This document shows, piece after piece, positions 12,890-23,707 of a stretch of 64,000 bases of DNA; positions within the stretch are counted from its first letter, which is position 1, and every line of letters begins with the position of its first letter. The notes below the pieces were generated by a model. That model had not been told where the DNA came from and did no database searches. It was given only the letters and a program-made list of their open reading frames with translations. The stretch is from Mycteria americana (taxonomy: Eukaryota; Chordata; Aves; Ciconiiformes; Ciconiidae). Where the stretch lies: NCBI RefSeq assembly GCF_035582795.1, contig NC_134370.1, positions 31,111,501 through 31,175,500 on the forward strand, written 5' to 3'. The translations under genes were made by a program, and so were the position numbers.

Positions 12890-15800
12890 GTAAGATCTTG
12901 ATTTACAAGTGCTTTTATGTTTATTGCTTGTTTTTAATTTTAAAAGTTTGCCTTTCTATTTGTACTTACAAAAGAACTAGCTTTTGCTTTTGAAAGCCAT
13001 TTGCACATTTCAAGGGGGTTCAGGATGATTTAGTGATGAGACTTTGTAAGTATGACTTTCACAGGGTCTTGTGCACCTTCTCAAACTGTTCTGTGGAAGT
13101 ACTTTGTCAGTTCTTCAAATCAATTCTATTACCATCCATGAAACCATGGTCTTTCAACTAGTAGACTGGCATCTGCTGTCTGCATAGCAGCAACTTCTGC
13201 TAAAGCGGTAAGTACAGTTCTAGTGAAATCATGCAAGGCATACTGGTGAATTAAGGTATTAATTTTCTATTTTCTCCACTGGTTGGGAGTCAGATTTTGG
13301 TCTCATTATGTAATGCTTAGTATTATCACCTTTTATTAATAATACTGCCATATTTCTGTGTCACAGTAACAGAATCAGACCTTTTCCTCTTTAACCTATT
13401 TGCTTCTTTTTTCTATACAACTTTTAAAGTCACTTTAGTGATGGAATTGTGGACAAGCTTCTTTCCAAACCATTCAAGCTAGAACCAGTATACTATATTA
13501 TACTGAGTTAAAAGCATGGGTTTCATATAAACATTCCGTGAATTGCCCAGTTTTCAATATCTCTACATTTTTAAATGGGCGTCTGGGAAACCATAATGCT
13601 CTGTACATGGATGTATTAATTTACTAAAGCCTTTGAGATGGCCGATACAGCCTCAGAAAGTTTATGTAAAAGTAGTTATCTCAGATGAACAATAAATTCT
13701 AACCTACCTCAATAAAAGCTACTGGCCAAATACCATAATTACAGCAAAGATGAGTAACTCATGGTTACTCATCTCCAATTTATTTTCTGTTTCATCTTTA
13801 GAAGGTAGGAAACCGCTCTGTTCAACTTGTTTATTTTAAGAGTGCTTGATCAGCAAAATTATATAGTAAAATGCAAGTACATATAATTGTTCTATTGGAG
13901 GGGATTGGAGGGGATTGAAAAGAAAACTTGTTTTTAAGAAAAGGTTTTGTTTTTACTATGCTGGAGCCCATTTAGATTCAATTTACACTCTGCTTCCTTC
14001 AGATTTTATGGAGCTTTTACTTTCATGACTATGAACAGCATCTCTGTCAAAATCCACATCATAGAATTAGGCCTGTGGAGGCATCTTATGGCACCTTCCC
14101 CTGGATATCTGTAAAAGGAGGAGAGTCTCCACAGTGTAACTTCAGATCAGCTAGACAGCTTCCCATTATTAAAGCCTTCATGCCAGTAGACATAAAGGGA
14201 TCCAGTGTTTTCCTCAAAGCTCTGTCTTTCTGAAGTGAAGACTTCCCTGATTGTTCTATTGGATTTTCCCTATTTAAATGGCCTCAGGATAAAAGAAAAT
14301 ATACTTCCATATGACTCCATGAACTTTTATTCTATTATTTGACTTGTAAATACATGAAAAAGTTCCTAGCTCTAGCCTATTCAATTCATAATGTATTTTT
14401 ATAGGCAAAATACTTATAATTGAGAAGATACTAACAGATCCTGCTCTTTTGCAGTGAGATGAACTTTAAGTAATTCCACTAGAATTCTTACCTGGCCTGT
14501 AAAATATATATGATGTAAAACAAAATATGAGATATAGAAGAATATAAGAAAATACTTTAATGGAAACAGAAAGTTTGCCAGCATCGAGACTGGCAAATGG
14601 AATTGATTATTGTGTGCTGTATCTTGTTTGGACTGACTGTTGTTCATGAACATATAATTGGACTGATAGTTTAGGCTTTGTTGTTTTGCAAATACACAGC
14701 TTCAAACTAATGGGTAAGCAAACACCAAGTGCTTTCAGTGGTGTGAATACATCCACAGAACTTACTTGCTTACTGTCTCTATTCTCTCATATAGTAGCTA
14801 CTACTTAAAATTTGAAGGGTTGATACATTTAAATGGAAAATCTTTCCTGTGAGAACTGTCTAACCTAGTCCTCAGGAGGACTAGCTAAGACAAGAAGGCT
14901 ACTCAGCACGAGCTTGAAGTTGATTATGACAGATATTGGCATTCTGTCTAAAAACATGTTTGAAGTGAAATGTTTTAACTGCAGTAGACTGAAATCTGTC
15001 ATTGTTACCTGAGCTTGTGTAATAGTCTCTAGACAGCCTTTAGAGCAAAATGGTTTAGTTGAAGAAGGCACAGTTTCCTGAAAACCAAGTTTTTTTACTG
15101 TAAAAGACTGGGCAATCCAAGCAGTGGTGGAAAATGCAATCCAGCCTCTCTTGGATTACTAAATAGCAGTTTACAATTAAGCAACAGTTCTGAATAGGAA
15201 ACTAATTTGATTGCCTTGCATGATTTACAGCTCTTGGTTCTCTTCCCTTTCATTCAGTCTGTCTCAAATTAGCTATTCGGTAGTCATGGTTCTTAAGTAG
15301 GGATGAGTGGTAGTGACAACTAGGGTACCCTGCAAAAAATACTTTTCTCCTTTTGAAATAGTCTAGCTGTAGGCAAGATGCTTACACATCCATACTAAGG
15401 ATTTGAGGACTTGGATATGAGGGATATGAGAACCATCAGACACAGGGAATGCTTATAGTATCTGTAATGTTAACACCAATAAGAAGCCCATATATGTATG
15501 TAGAGCTCTATGAGCTGGGCAGGACTGAACTTATCACAGTGGCATCTAGAGCATACCATGAATAATGTGTCTTAACGTCACAATACCAGGGAGGCATCAC
15601 CTCAGAGAGCATACATGTGGTTTTTTAGCTCGCTGCCTGAGTAGATGGGAATTTTGGTTGCGTATAATATAGATGGATTTGTTAAAGCTTGCCTGGGTCA
15701 ATACATCATCAGTAGTATTTCAAGCAAGATCACTTGTTTAATAGACCTCCTCTCCAGACTGTAGAACCAGAGAAGAATGATGGTTTTCTATTAGCAAACT

Positions 15801-17462
15801 ATTGGTAGGGACAAATGCAAATATTTCACACATCTATGTGAGATTTTTTGGGGAAAAAAGAATCAGAAAACCTTGAGACAAGAATTTTGTTCACTTTCCA
15901 TTAATATGATAAAACCATAATCCATTGCTATTTCTATTTTACCTTGCTATTTATAAAGCTAATACTTTTTAACATTTTTCTGCTTCCCAACAAATCAGCT
16001 GCAGTAGTTGTTAATTGTGAAGCAACTCAGAATGTTAATAAGCACAGCAGAGAGAAGGAGAGGTAAATTCAGGGGTCCTATTGCCAGCTCAAAACAGTGG
16101 ATGCTTTAAATATATGTTGGGCTTAAATTTCTTCACAAATGATGCATTGTGGGGAAAATAGGAGACCAAAGAGATGGTCCTTAAGAATTTGCTATGCTAT
16201 GGAGGAGATATGCATACATTGGGTGTGTCAGACTACTCCTATGATCTCAGGTGATTTTTGTTTGCATTGCTGTTTTTAAATATTACTATTGTACAATGGG
16301 AAGGTGCAGCTCATCAGTGCACCTCAACAAAGAATAAGTTTCTTACCCTGTACCCTACACAAAAATACCTGTCTTCCCTTAACATCAGCTGTTCTGTAGC
16401 TTTCTCTGGTAAAAGAAGTCCTGTGCTTCCTTTAGCGGACAATTCTTTTGGTCAGTGATTCAATCTACCATAACGATCAGGGCCTAATGACTGAGAAGTA
16501 AGCTAGCATCACAGCGTGGGGTGATACCTTCAAGCGTGCAAGAATGGAAATGAGTGAAAATTTCCTGATCCAAAAGTTGGATGTGTTGTGTAGTTTCAGA
16601 GAAAGGTGTGGCTCTAGGACACTGTTGCCCTATAAATTGCAAAATAATTCATTGTATGATCCTTTTTTCCTTTAGTGAGGGGTAAAATTTCTTTTGATTC
16701 TAGCAAATAGAAGGACAACTGTGTGGAACCCAGTGCTCATTCCAGTTATGTCATTCATTCTGTTCTGTGTTGCATAAAATAAAAACAGATGCACATCACA
16801 CTGCCCTCTGTTAACTCTGGTGATCCAACCCTGTTCTGGCATTGAGGAAGCTGTGGTGATCTGCTAAAGGTGAAAGTTAGGTCCTGTCTGCATCTAATTA
16901 GCACATTGTGACTTAAACCATGGATCCTAGAGTTCTCAGCACAGTTCTTGGTAAAAATTATTTATTCATACGATTTACAGTTTCCATTGTATTTCCAGCA
17001 GCATTGCCCATTGGCACCAACAGTTTGTCCTGTTAATTTGGTTAGCATGAGCGTCATGGGAAATGATGGTTTGCTTAAATAAAATAAAATCACGTTATTA
17101 TGAAAGTTTAGGGACCAACAGTCCCTAGGAAGGTATGGTTGAGATTTATATCTGTAGTAGACATAATCTCTCTCGGTTATGACTGCTCTTCAGTTACCTC
17201 ACTTAATTTTGTTTACATGTCTATAGAATACTGTTGCTTTTTCCTCCATGAGTTGTATTTATGCTGATGGTTTCAACAGAAAGATTCACAGAATGATATG
17301 TCATCCACCCCATTAGTATTTTCAAGTAGAGCTTTATTTCTCATTTAAAGAAATAAGGAAAATTCCCATTAGTTACTTAAGGTCTAGAACATTTTCTTGT
17401 CATCGTGATTGTTACATGAAGACCATTGGTATTTTTACTAGTTAGAAAGTTATTTTTCTTAG
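12890..17462. other. Noncoding stretch, no gene seen
   Basis: No gene is supported. A perfect hairpin lies at 13,748-13,774 (separate entry), and a 10-bp unit 'attggagggg' is repeated at 13,894-13,917. A 28-codon minus-strand frame at 14,414-14,496 follows an 'attttacag' acceptor-like site but is too short to assert. Confidence 0.55.
13748..13774. repeat. Short perfect inverted repeat
   Basis: The arms 'agatgagtaac' and 'gttactcatct' are exact reverse complements (11 bp each) separated by 5 nt. Function is unknown. The stem is too short for a microRNA precursor. Confidence 0.8.
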
Positions 17463-17660
17463 TTGCTGGAAAGTGTTAAGGAAAGACAAAAAGGCAAAGC
17501 TGCTTCCACCCGGCAGCATGATGATGTTCCATGTAGCTGTAGGTATGACCTGTCTTTGAATGTGAGTGAATTGACAGCTATAGTTAAAGAAGAAATGGAA
17601 AAACTGAAAACTGTAGAAGAGACAGGAAATGGAAGTCTGTTGGGGTGTGTTGGGGACTGA
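17463..17660 (+). other. Candidate coding exon, unidentified
   Basis: A pyrimidine tract 'ttatttttcttag' ends in AG at 17,461-17,462. It is followed directly by a 65-codon frame closed by TGA at 17,658-17,660. The frame has a plausible protein composition: basic and acidic residues are interleaved, with a likely helical stretch around 'ELTAIVKEEMEKLKTVEE' near its C-terminal half. An internal donor-like site 'gtag|gtatga' at 17,542 offers a shorter exon. I recognise no protein family and no partner exon nearby. It could be a terminal exon, a retained fragment of a gene or a chance frame. Confidence is limited because one acceptor plus 65 open codons is weak evidence. Confidence 0.25.
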
Positions 17661-20600
17661 GTATATCTATTCCTGTGATCAAAGAGTGTACCAAGAACTC
17701 ATTGCAGTCTGATGATTTTGACAACCATCAACTCTTCATCCTGAGGCATTTCCAGATTTCTTTGCTAGGGTGTCCCTGTTATTTGAGAGCAGCTTTCCTC
17801 TAAATCTATGGTACATTTGCATTTTCCAAGATTTCCCTCCCCTACCTTTTTTTTCTTCCTCATCTAGAGATTCAGTACAGCTGTGACTTAACAGCCTGGC
17901 AGCAGCATATTACTGACCAAGAAATCTCAGCCCTGTATTTATCTGTGTGACCATATTCCAAACTAGGACCTAATCCTCTGCCTCCACTGCCCTCCAGTAT
18001 CTATTCTACTTTGCTAAAAGACCGTATCCATTCACCCCAGTTCTGCACTCTGGTGTCACGTTTCTTGCCCTCACCATCTCGCAGAATTTGAGCGTTCACT
18101 TCCAGCTCAGGAAAGAGCAGTGAGGAGAAAGGAACACTTTCTGCGGGATCCCTGGGTCTGGTCCTCCTGCTTTTCTACATATCATGGCAGCAGGGTGCCA
18201 GCCGAGGCCCTGCTGAGTCCAGAGCTTCCGTGTCGGTTCTTCTGCATCTATCCATCAGACATCTCTCATGCTCCCATCCTTCCTATTCCTTTTCTGGTGA
18301 GGAAAAAGAAATGCAGAGAATGAAGGCAAAAAGGAGGTCATAAAGCAAGGGTGCAACTAAAGGAAGATGGGATTAAGGTAGAGGAAAAAAATGGAGAAAC
18401 CAGAGTGCTTAATGTTTCATTCATGCTATAGGGCAAGCTTTATCAGTCCTTGTGTTATCCGAAGTAATTTGTCTTCCTTTAAAATACAGCCCTTTTATAG
18501 AGAGAAGCTTGTTTAATCAGAATGTTCTTTGATGAAAATATAGCTAACTAAAGTGCTAGTTCAGCGAGCATTTTCTTAACAGTGCTGTTGTTTGAAGAAA
18601 TTGGTTTGAATTGTTTTGGTCTGTAGTACAGAAAAGGTACAGTGCCCTGTGGAGATTTTCTGTGGAGCTTTTACCCATTAGTATGCTAGGCAGTTGCTTA
18701 TTTCCCCATTCACTAATCCCTCAGCTGGACCCCCAGATTTACCATAGAGAAATACTTGTAGCTTTGGATTTATTCTTTATAGAAATATTCACAATGCATG
18801 TAAAATAAGGTTTTGGTTGTGAATAGGATTTGTTTGCTAGCTGTTGGTCACTCTTGTTCTTTACTGTTCTTTACGCTATTGTTTCAAAATCAGTGCCATG
18901 TAAAGTTAGAAATGTAAGTATTTTGAATGGATTCTTCACAATATGACACCACTTAAAGGCTGGATGTTGTCACAGGCAAATACTTAATCAGAGCTTAATC
19001 AACAAACTGGAAGAATCAAAATTAGTTGATGATCAAAACAAAATATAAATGTATTCTCTAATTGATTAGAGTGGCTTGGGAGGTTCTGCAAATTAAAAGA
19101 TTTTGCCCAGCTGGAATGAAAATCAACCTTTCTTCCTATTTTCCAGCCAGAAATAATGTTTTTATAGCAGTTCAACAGTCTCTGCTCCTGAGAAAAACTA
19201 TGAAGAAGATGAAAGGAATAAAAACGGCTCATAGAAAATACCTGATAATATGAAGAGTGCTACTTTGAACGTGCCAATTTAATCAGAACTGAGCGGGTGG
19301 TGGGACAATGGCAAAAGTATTCCAGTGAGACATTTTTTCTCAATGTATTTTCTTGCCTCCCACAGAAAAAAAAAAATCTGTTAACTTTTTTATATAATTT
19401 TTTTTAAAGGAGAAACAATAGCAGGGAAAAAAAAGGAAAAAAAAACGCTCTCTGCGTCAAGCAGTGTTTTCCTTCAACCTAAATCTAGCTTTCATTATGT
19501 CCCATGGGTAGGAGTTGTCACACTACATCACAGTACATCCCATGAGAAAGGATGGCCCCTGTGTATTGCAAGTGTCTGATGCGAGGAGGGAGGCCGGCCA
19601 TCCTGGTGGATAGAATGTCTCTGGCAGGTGTGCAGTTTCTCAGATACAACTTTTCCAAACCAAAATATTTTGATTGTGGGCCAAAATATTTCAGATTTCA
19701 ACCTAATTTTTTTATATCTGTAAGTTTGTCCAGAGAAAGGAGTTTTTCAGTAGACTGGTTTTAGGGCTCCAAGGGCTACAAGTAAAAAGAATAAAGCAAA
19801 TATGAAACAGATCAGAGTTGCTGTATATCGGACTGGTGATGCAGAGGGAACCTAACATATTGGATCAACAGATCAACACATCTGAAGTCTTTCTGTATTT
19901 CTGTTCCAGTTATATTCATCTGTTTGTCAGTTCATACGGGAGGAGAGGTGATGACATATAAAATCTGCAGTGAGTGAATTTGGATTGACCTTAATATAAG
20001 TTAAACAATTCTTTAATTATTTTTAAACTATTTTAAGCAACTTCTATTTCCCTGTTACCACTGCCACCATAGGAAGCATGAGAAGTCCTCCAGAATGTTG
20101 ATGCCTCAAAATCATCTCAGCTCAGGGAACTGAGAGCCCATTTCTAAATCATGAGGTTAAAATAATGCTGGCTGGTGCTATTTGCAAAGACCTGCATGTA
20201 TGCCCATTGAAGTGCAGTAGAGATCTAGCCATCTGACTTGGTAGTCAGATAAAAGTCACAGGGAAAGGACTCATGGAGTACTTTGTCATCAGTCATTGGA
20301 GAATTAAAGAATAATATTTCCTCTGGGAAAAGTAATTAAAGGCATATTTATAAATAACTTATTTCCATACTTAGGAGGGTGAAGGGTATTGTTGGAGACC
20401 TTCCCCCTTCCAATTATATTTGACATAAAATAATTATTTTTCTTTTAAGAACACATCCAGTAAAATGAAATGAGAATGAAAAAGCTGTCAAGCATGCAGT
20501 TGTAATGGTGCAGTGTGAAAAGCTGGGAAGTGAAAAAGATAGCATATTGAGAGAGACATCTAATTTCTGAGTCCCGAAGTTTAATTTTGGCTGCACATTG

Positions 20601-22155
20601 CACTCTTAACAATAAAAGAAGAAAGAGGGAGGGAAAATAAATCAGATAGAATTTGTCAAACAAAAGTTTGTGCATCTCAGAAATGAGAAGCAAAGACTTA
20701 GCAGCGTACAGCCAACTGGCTTTTCTCCTCTGGAGGTAGGGCAGCTTCTCACTCAAATTCTTAGTCTAATTTGTCTGTTTTCTGTATCTTGATTTTGTAT
20801 GATGAGTGATACACCTATAATCCAGCAGCCTAGTAAAAGGAGGCTACAATTTTTCAGAACTGTGTCATTTTTCAAGGTGCAGACAAGTGAATGCTGTACA
20901 GCATCAGCTGCTGGGCATACTGCAGAGCATGGCATATTGCAAAAGAAATCAGCTAGCCTGCTGCTTAAAAAAAATGCCAGGACCATTGCTAGACAGAAAA
21001 ATAAAAAGTAGAATAAATTGGATGCAAAAATATGATATGGAACGAAATAAGAATTATCTATGAAATGAGGAAAAAAAAGTCATCTACTGCTTTCATATCA
21101 GAATACCCAGCAACTTTGGAATATTCTTCTTGTCGGTTCAGCTGCCTCCAATTGAGTACGTACCAAATGTGATATTATAAAGAACCTCAAAAATTCACTA
21201 GGCGTAATTATTTTTTGGGAGAAAGACATAGTGTTAAGTATATTTTAGAATTTCTCCTTTCTCTTTGCATCCCCACCCTCTTTGCTCTATATGGTTTTCT
21301 TTTAAATGCCTAAATCTAGATTTCCTGGCAACATGGACATTTTACAAATTAACTGCCTCTGCCTAGCAACTGTAGCAACATTTCAGGGACAGTTAATGAT
21401 TTACAACAACTCAAAATGTAATGTAGAGAAAACCTCACAAGCCAGAGCTGGCTCTTACGCTGTCCTTGAGAGAACTAATTTGCAGAGAAAGCCGTGCCAC
21501 TGAGGATCTTTTCTAAAACTCAGATCACCCTTTCTGTTGGCAGCTCAGTGTTCTAGCTTGGAAAGAGTGCAACACGTGACACCCTATCAGGCTGTTATTG
21601 AAGTTTCAGCTTTGAGGTCTACAGCTACGGTATTTGCAGATCAGTCACTCAAAGAAAGTTTTTAAAAAAATAAATTGGTATACAAAGTTGCATAGCTGCC
21701 TTAACTCAGCCAAATATATTTAGTTTTATTAATTTTAAAATGCCATAGCAACCATCAGGTGCTTACAGTTTTCCAAGCATATGGAAGCGAAATAGACCTA
21801 TTCTCCTAATAGTTTATCTTCCTCAACTGCAAAAGAGCAATGCATGAGAAAGTACAAATGTATAAGCAAATGGGTCAAGGCAATGACAGGAATGTAGGTT
21901 ATAATGCATTTTGAGGTTGAATGTTGGGTATTTCTTTTCCCTTTTTATTTTGCCACTGCTAGCTGTATCCTTTCTGTCACATACTGATTTTCTTCTAGGG
22001 CTGGCTCTGTTTGCATCCCAGCCCTCACAGTGCCTTGTAAAGAAACGGTTAATTTCCAGGGTATCTAAATGAAACACCTAAGCAGGTTGAGAGTGCAGCT
22101 GAATTAAGATTGTTTGAAATTAAGAAGCTCTTATACAAATAGATCTAATCAACAT
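17661..22155. other. Noncoding stretch, no gene seen
   Basis: No gene was recognised. There are A-rich runs at 19,360-19,450 and many short two-strand open frames. Nothing here shows splice-phase or family support. Confidence 0.55.
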
Positions 22156-22159
22156 GTCT

Positions 22160-22345
22160 CGTGTGAGCAGAGGTTGGAATGCTGAACTATAGGAGTCAGA
22201 AACATTTACATTTTAATGGTATTAAGTAGGACATTGGGCAAGACCCTTGAATTCCTCTACTACAGTCTTTGTCTTCAGGATGGGAGCGACTTAAGGACAT
22301 GAGAAATTGTTCGTATCTACTGATTACAGTGATCATACTGTAAAG
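22160..22345 (+). repeat. MIR/CORE-SINE-like relic
   Basis: The order 'aggagtcag', then 'gacattgggcaagacccttgaattcctct', then 'cttcaggatggga' mirrors the MIR-type SINE body: the tRNA-related part, then the 'cttgggcaag-c-ctt' core, then the cagttt-c-ggg stretch. Divergence is high, and the ends are estimates made by eye. Confidence 0.4.
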
Positions 22346-23209
22346 CATCAGTCAGGGACTAGAACACACCTGTGATAGAAGCTGAGCAATGCAGAAAACA
22401 AAAACAACAAACCCAAAGCCCAAAATAAATACCCCTTCTCTGACTTCAAACAGCAAATTCTTAAAGTTAACATAGAGCAGTTGTATACCAGCAGCCAAAG
22501 GATAACCAACAGTAAGACAATATCCTTCAGTATGATTGTCTCGAGAGCTTTGGAAAGGCAAGACATTGAATTCTGACTAGGCAGCAGAAATCAAGAATTG
22601 TGATGAGTAAATTGGATAAGGCTGAGCGCAACAGAACCTTACACAGACATATCCCACACGCTTTTGGCTATGGCTATTTTCATTACCAGTGCTTTTTTAG
22701 TTACACTAAACTCACCCACAGATGTTTAAAAAATGTGATTAGAGATTCTGTGCTAGGCAGAGAAAAAGGAAAAAAGGAGCTGTATCAGCCTTGTCTTTCT
22801 CTTTTAGGTTTCATGCAGCATTCATAGGGGAGCCTCTTGAAAAAGAATCAGAGTTCAGTGAAAATGCATTCTAAAAAAGCCTGTGATGAATCCTGAAGCT
22901 ACCCTGTTGCTTTACACCAGCTAAAAATACATACTATTACAAGGAAACGAATCATGATTGTATTCTACGGCATCTTCTTCCAAAAGGGTGCCATATTTCT
23001 ATGTCCTATCAAAGAAAACAGCTGCCCCCCCCAAGCCTGCCAATAGGTGAATAATTTATGTAGTTTGGGCAGCAAGTCTGTGAGACAGTGGAATTTTCTT
23101 GCAGCGCTGTGCTTCAGAAACACCCTGACAATCAAGGGCAAGGGTTTAATGAAACTCCAGCTGGTGGTGCTTGAAAAATAGTCGTAGTGCTTATTTGTTT
23201 ATGAGTCAT

Positions 23210-23388
23210 TTAAGTGATGCCAGTTGCACACTTAGGGAGGGTGCAGGCTGGTGTATCTGCAACAGCTTTTCTCATGGTATGAGTTAAAGTAGATCCAGTG
23301 ATGTTACTAGAGCTAGAACTACCAAACTGGAAAACCACACATGAAGTTGCAGAAAGTTTTGGAGAATAAACTATCCTGCTGTTTAAAC
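23210..23388 (-). CDS. Candidate terminal coding exon, unidentified gene
   Basis: On the minus strand 'attgtttgcag' (AG at 23,390-23,389) precedes an open frame of 59 codons plus two bases, ending in TAA at 23,212-23,210. It begins with the second base of a codon, which is the phase left by the donor of the upstream segment (23,504-23,707). The translation is serine/threonine-rich, with a run of five serines near residue 28 of this exon and a 'PACTLPKCATGIT' carboxy end. An ATTAAA hexamer lies about 60 bp downstream on the minus strand (23,150-23,145), a possible polyadenylation signal. I cannot name the protein. The support is the phase-consistent pairing with its neighbour. Against it, no further upstream exon was found in the window. 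Confidence 0.42.
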
Positions 23389-23503
23389 CTGCAAACAATG
23401 TCTAATTTTAAGTTTATGGTTATGATTCAATTTGGTCCAAGCACATCTATTGCTGTAGAGATTTTCAGCAGTAATTTCTGCAGTCAAAGAGATAGTGCCT
23501 TAC

Positions 23504-23707
23504 CAGATCCCCCACCTTGGAACACTTCAAGTGAGAAGGAATCGGCTAAAACAGAGCAGAGTGCGGGACAGGTCTCCTTCTCCGTGAGCAGTAATCTCTT
23601 AATGCTCTGAAATGCTTGTCTCAAATCCTCTAACCTACAAAATGAGGTCGCTGTTATATTTCTTAGCTTGTCATCCTGGATGTCACTACTAGCTATATTA
23701 ATTAAGT
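23504..23707 (-). CDS. Candidate penultimate coding exon, unidentified gene
   Basis: On the minus strand a long pyrimidine tract ('atttttttttcc'-like) ending in 'gaaag' (AG at 23,709-23,708) opens a 204-bp segment with no stop. It closes at 'ggatctg|gtaagg' (GT at 23,503-23,502), a strong donor. Translation shows a helical, leucine-rich stretch ('RLEDLRQAFQSIKRLLL') followed by 'CPALCSVLADSFSLEVFQGG'. The composition is that of an ordinary globular protein. Joined across the 115-bp intron, the frame continues into 23,388-23,210 without a stop. An alternative acceptor lies 15 bp further in (exon start 23,692). I do not recognise the family. An old gene remnant or a chance splice-compatible frame remains possible. 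Confidence 0.42.

Noticed and set aside
14414..14496. 28-codon minus-strand exon-like frame after ATTTTACAG
   Set aside because: It is too short, has no partner exon with matching phase, and lies downstream of the candidate terminal exon at 23.2 kb.
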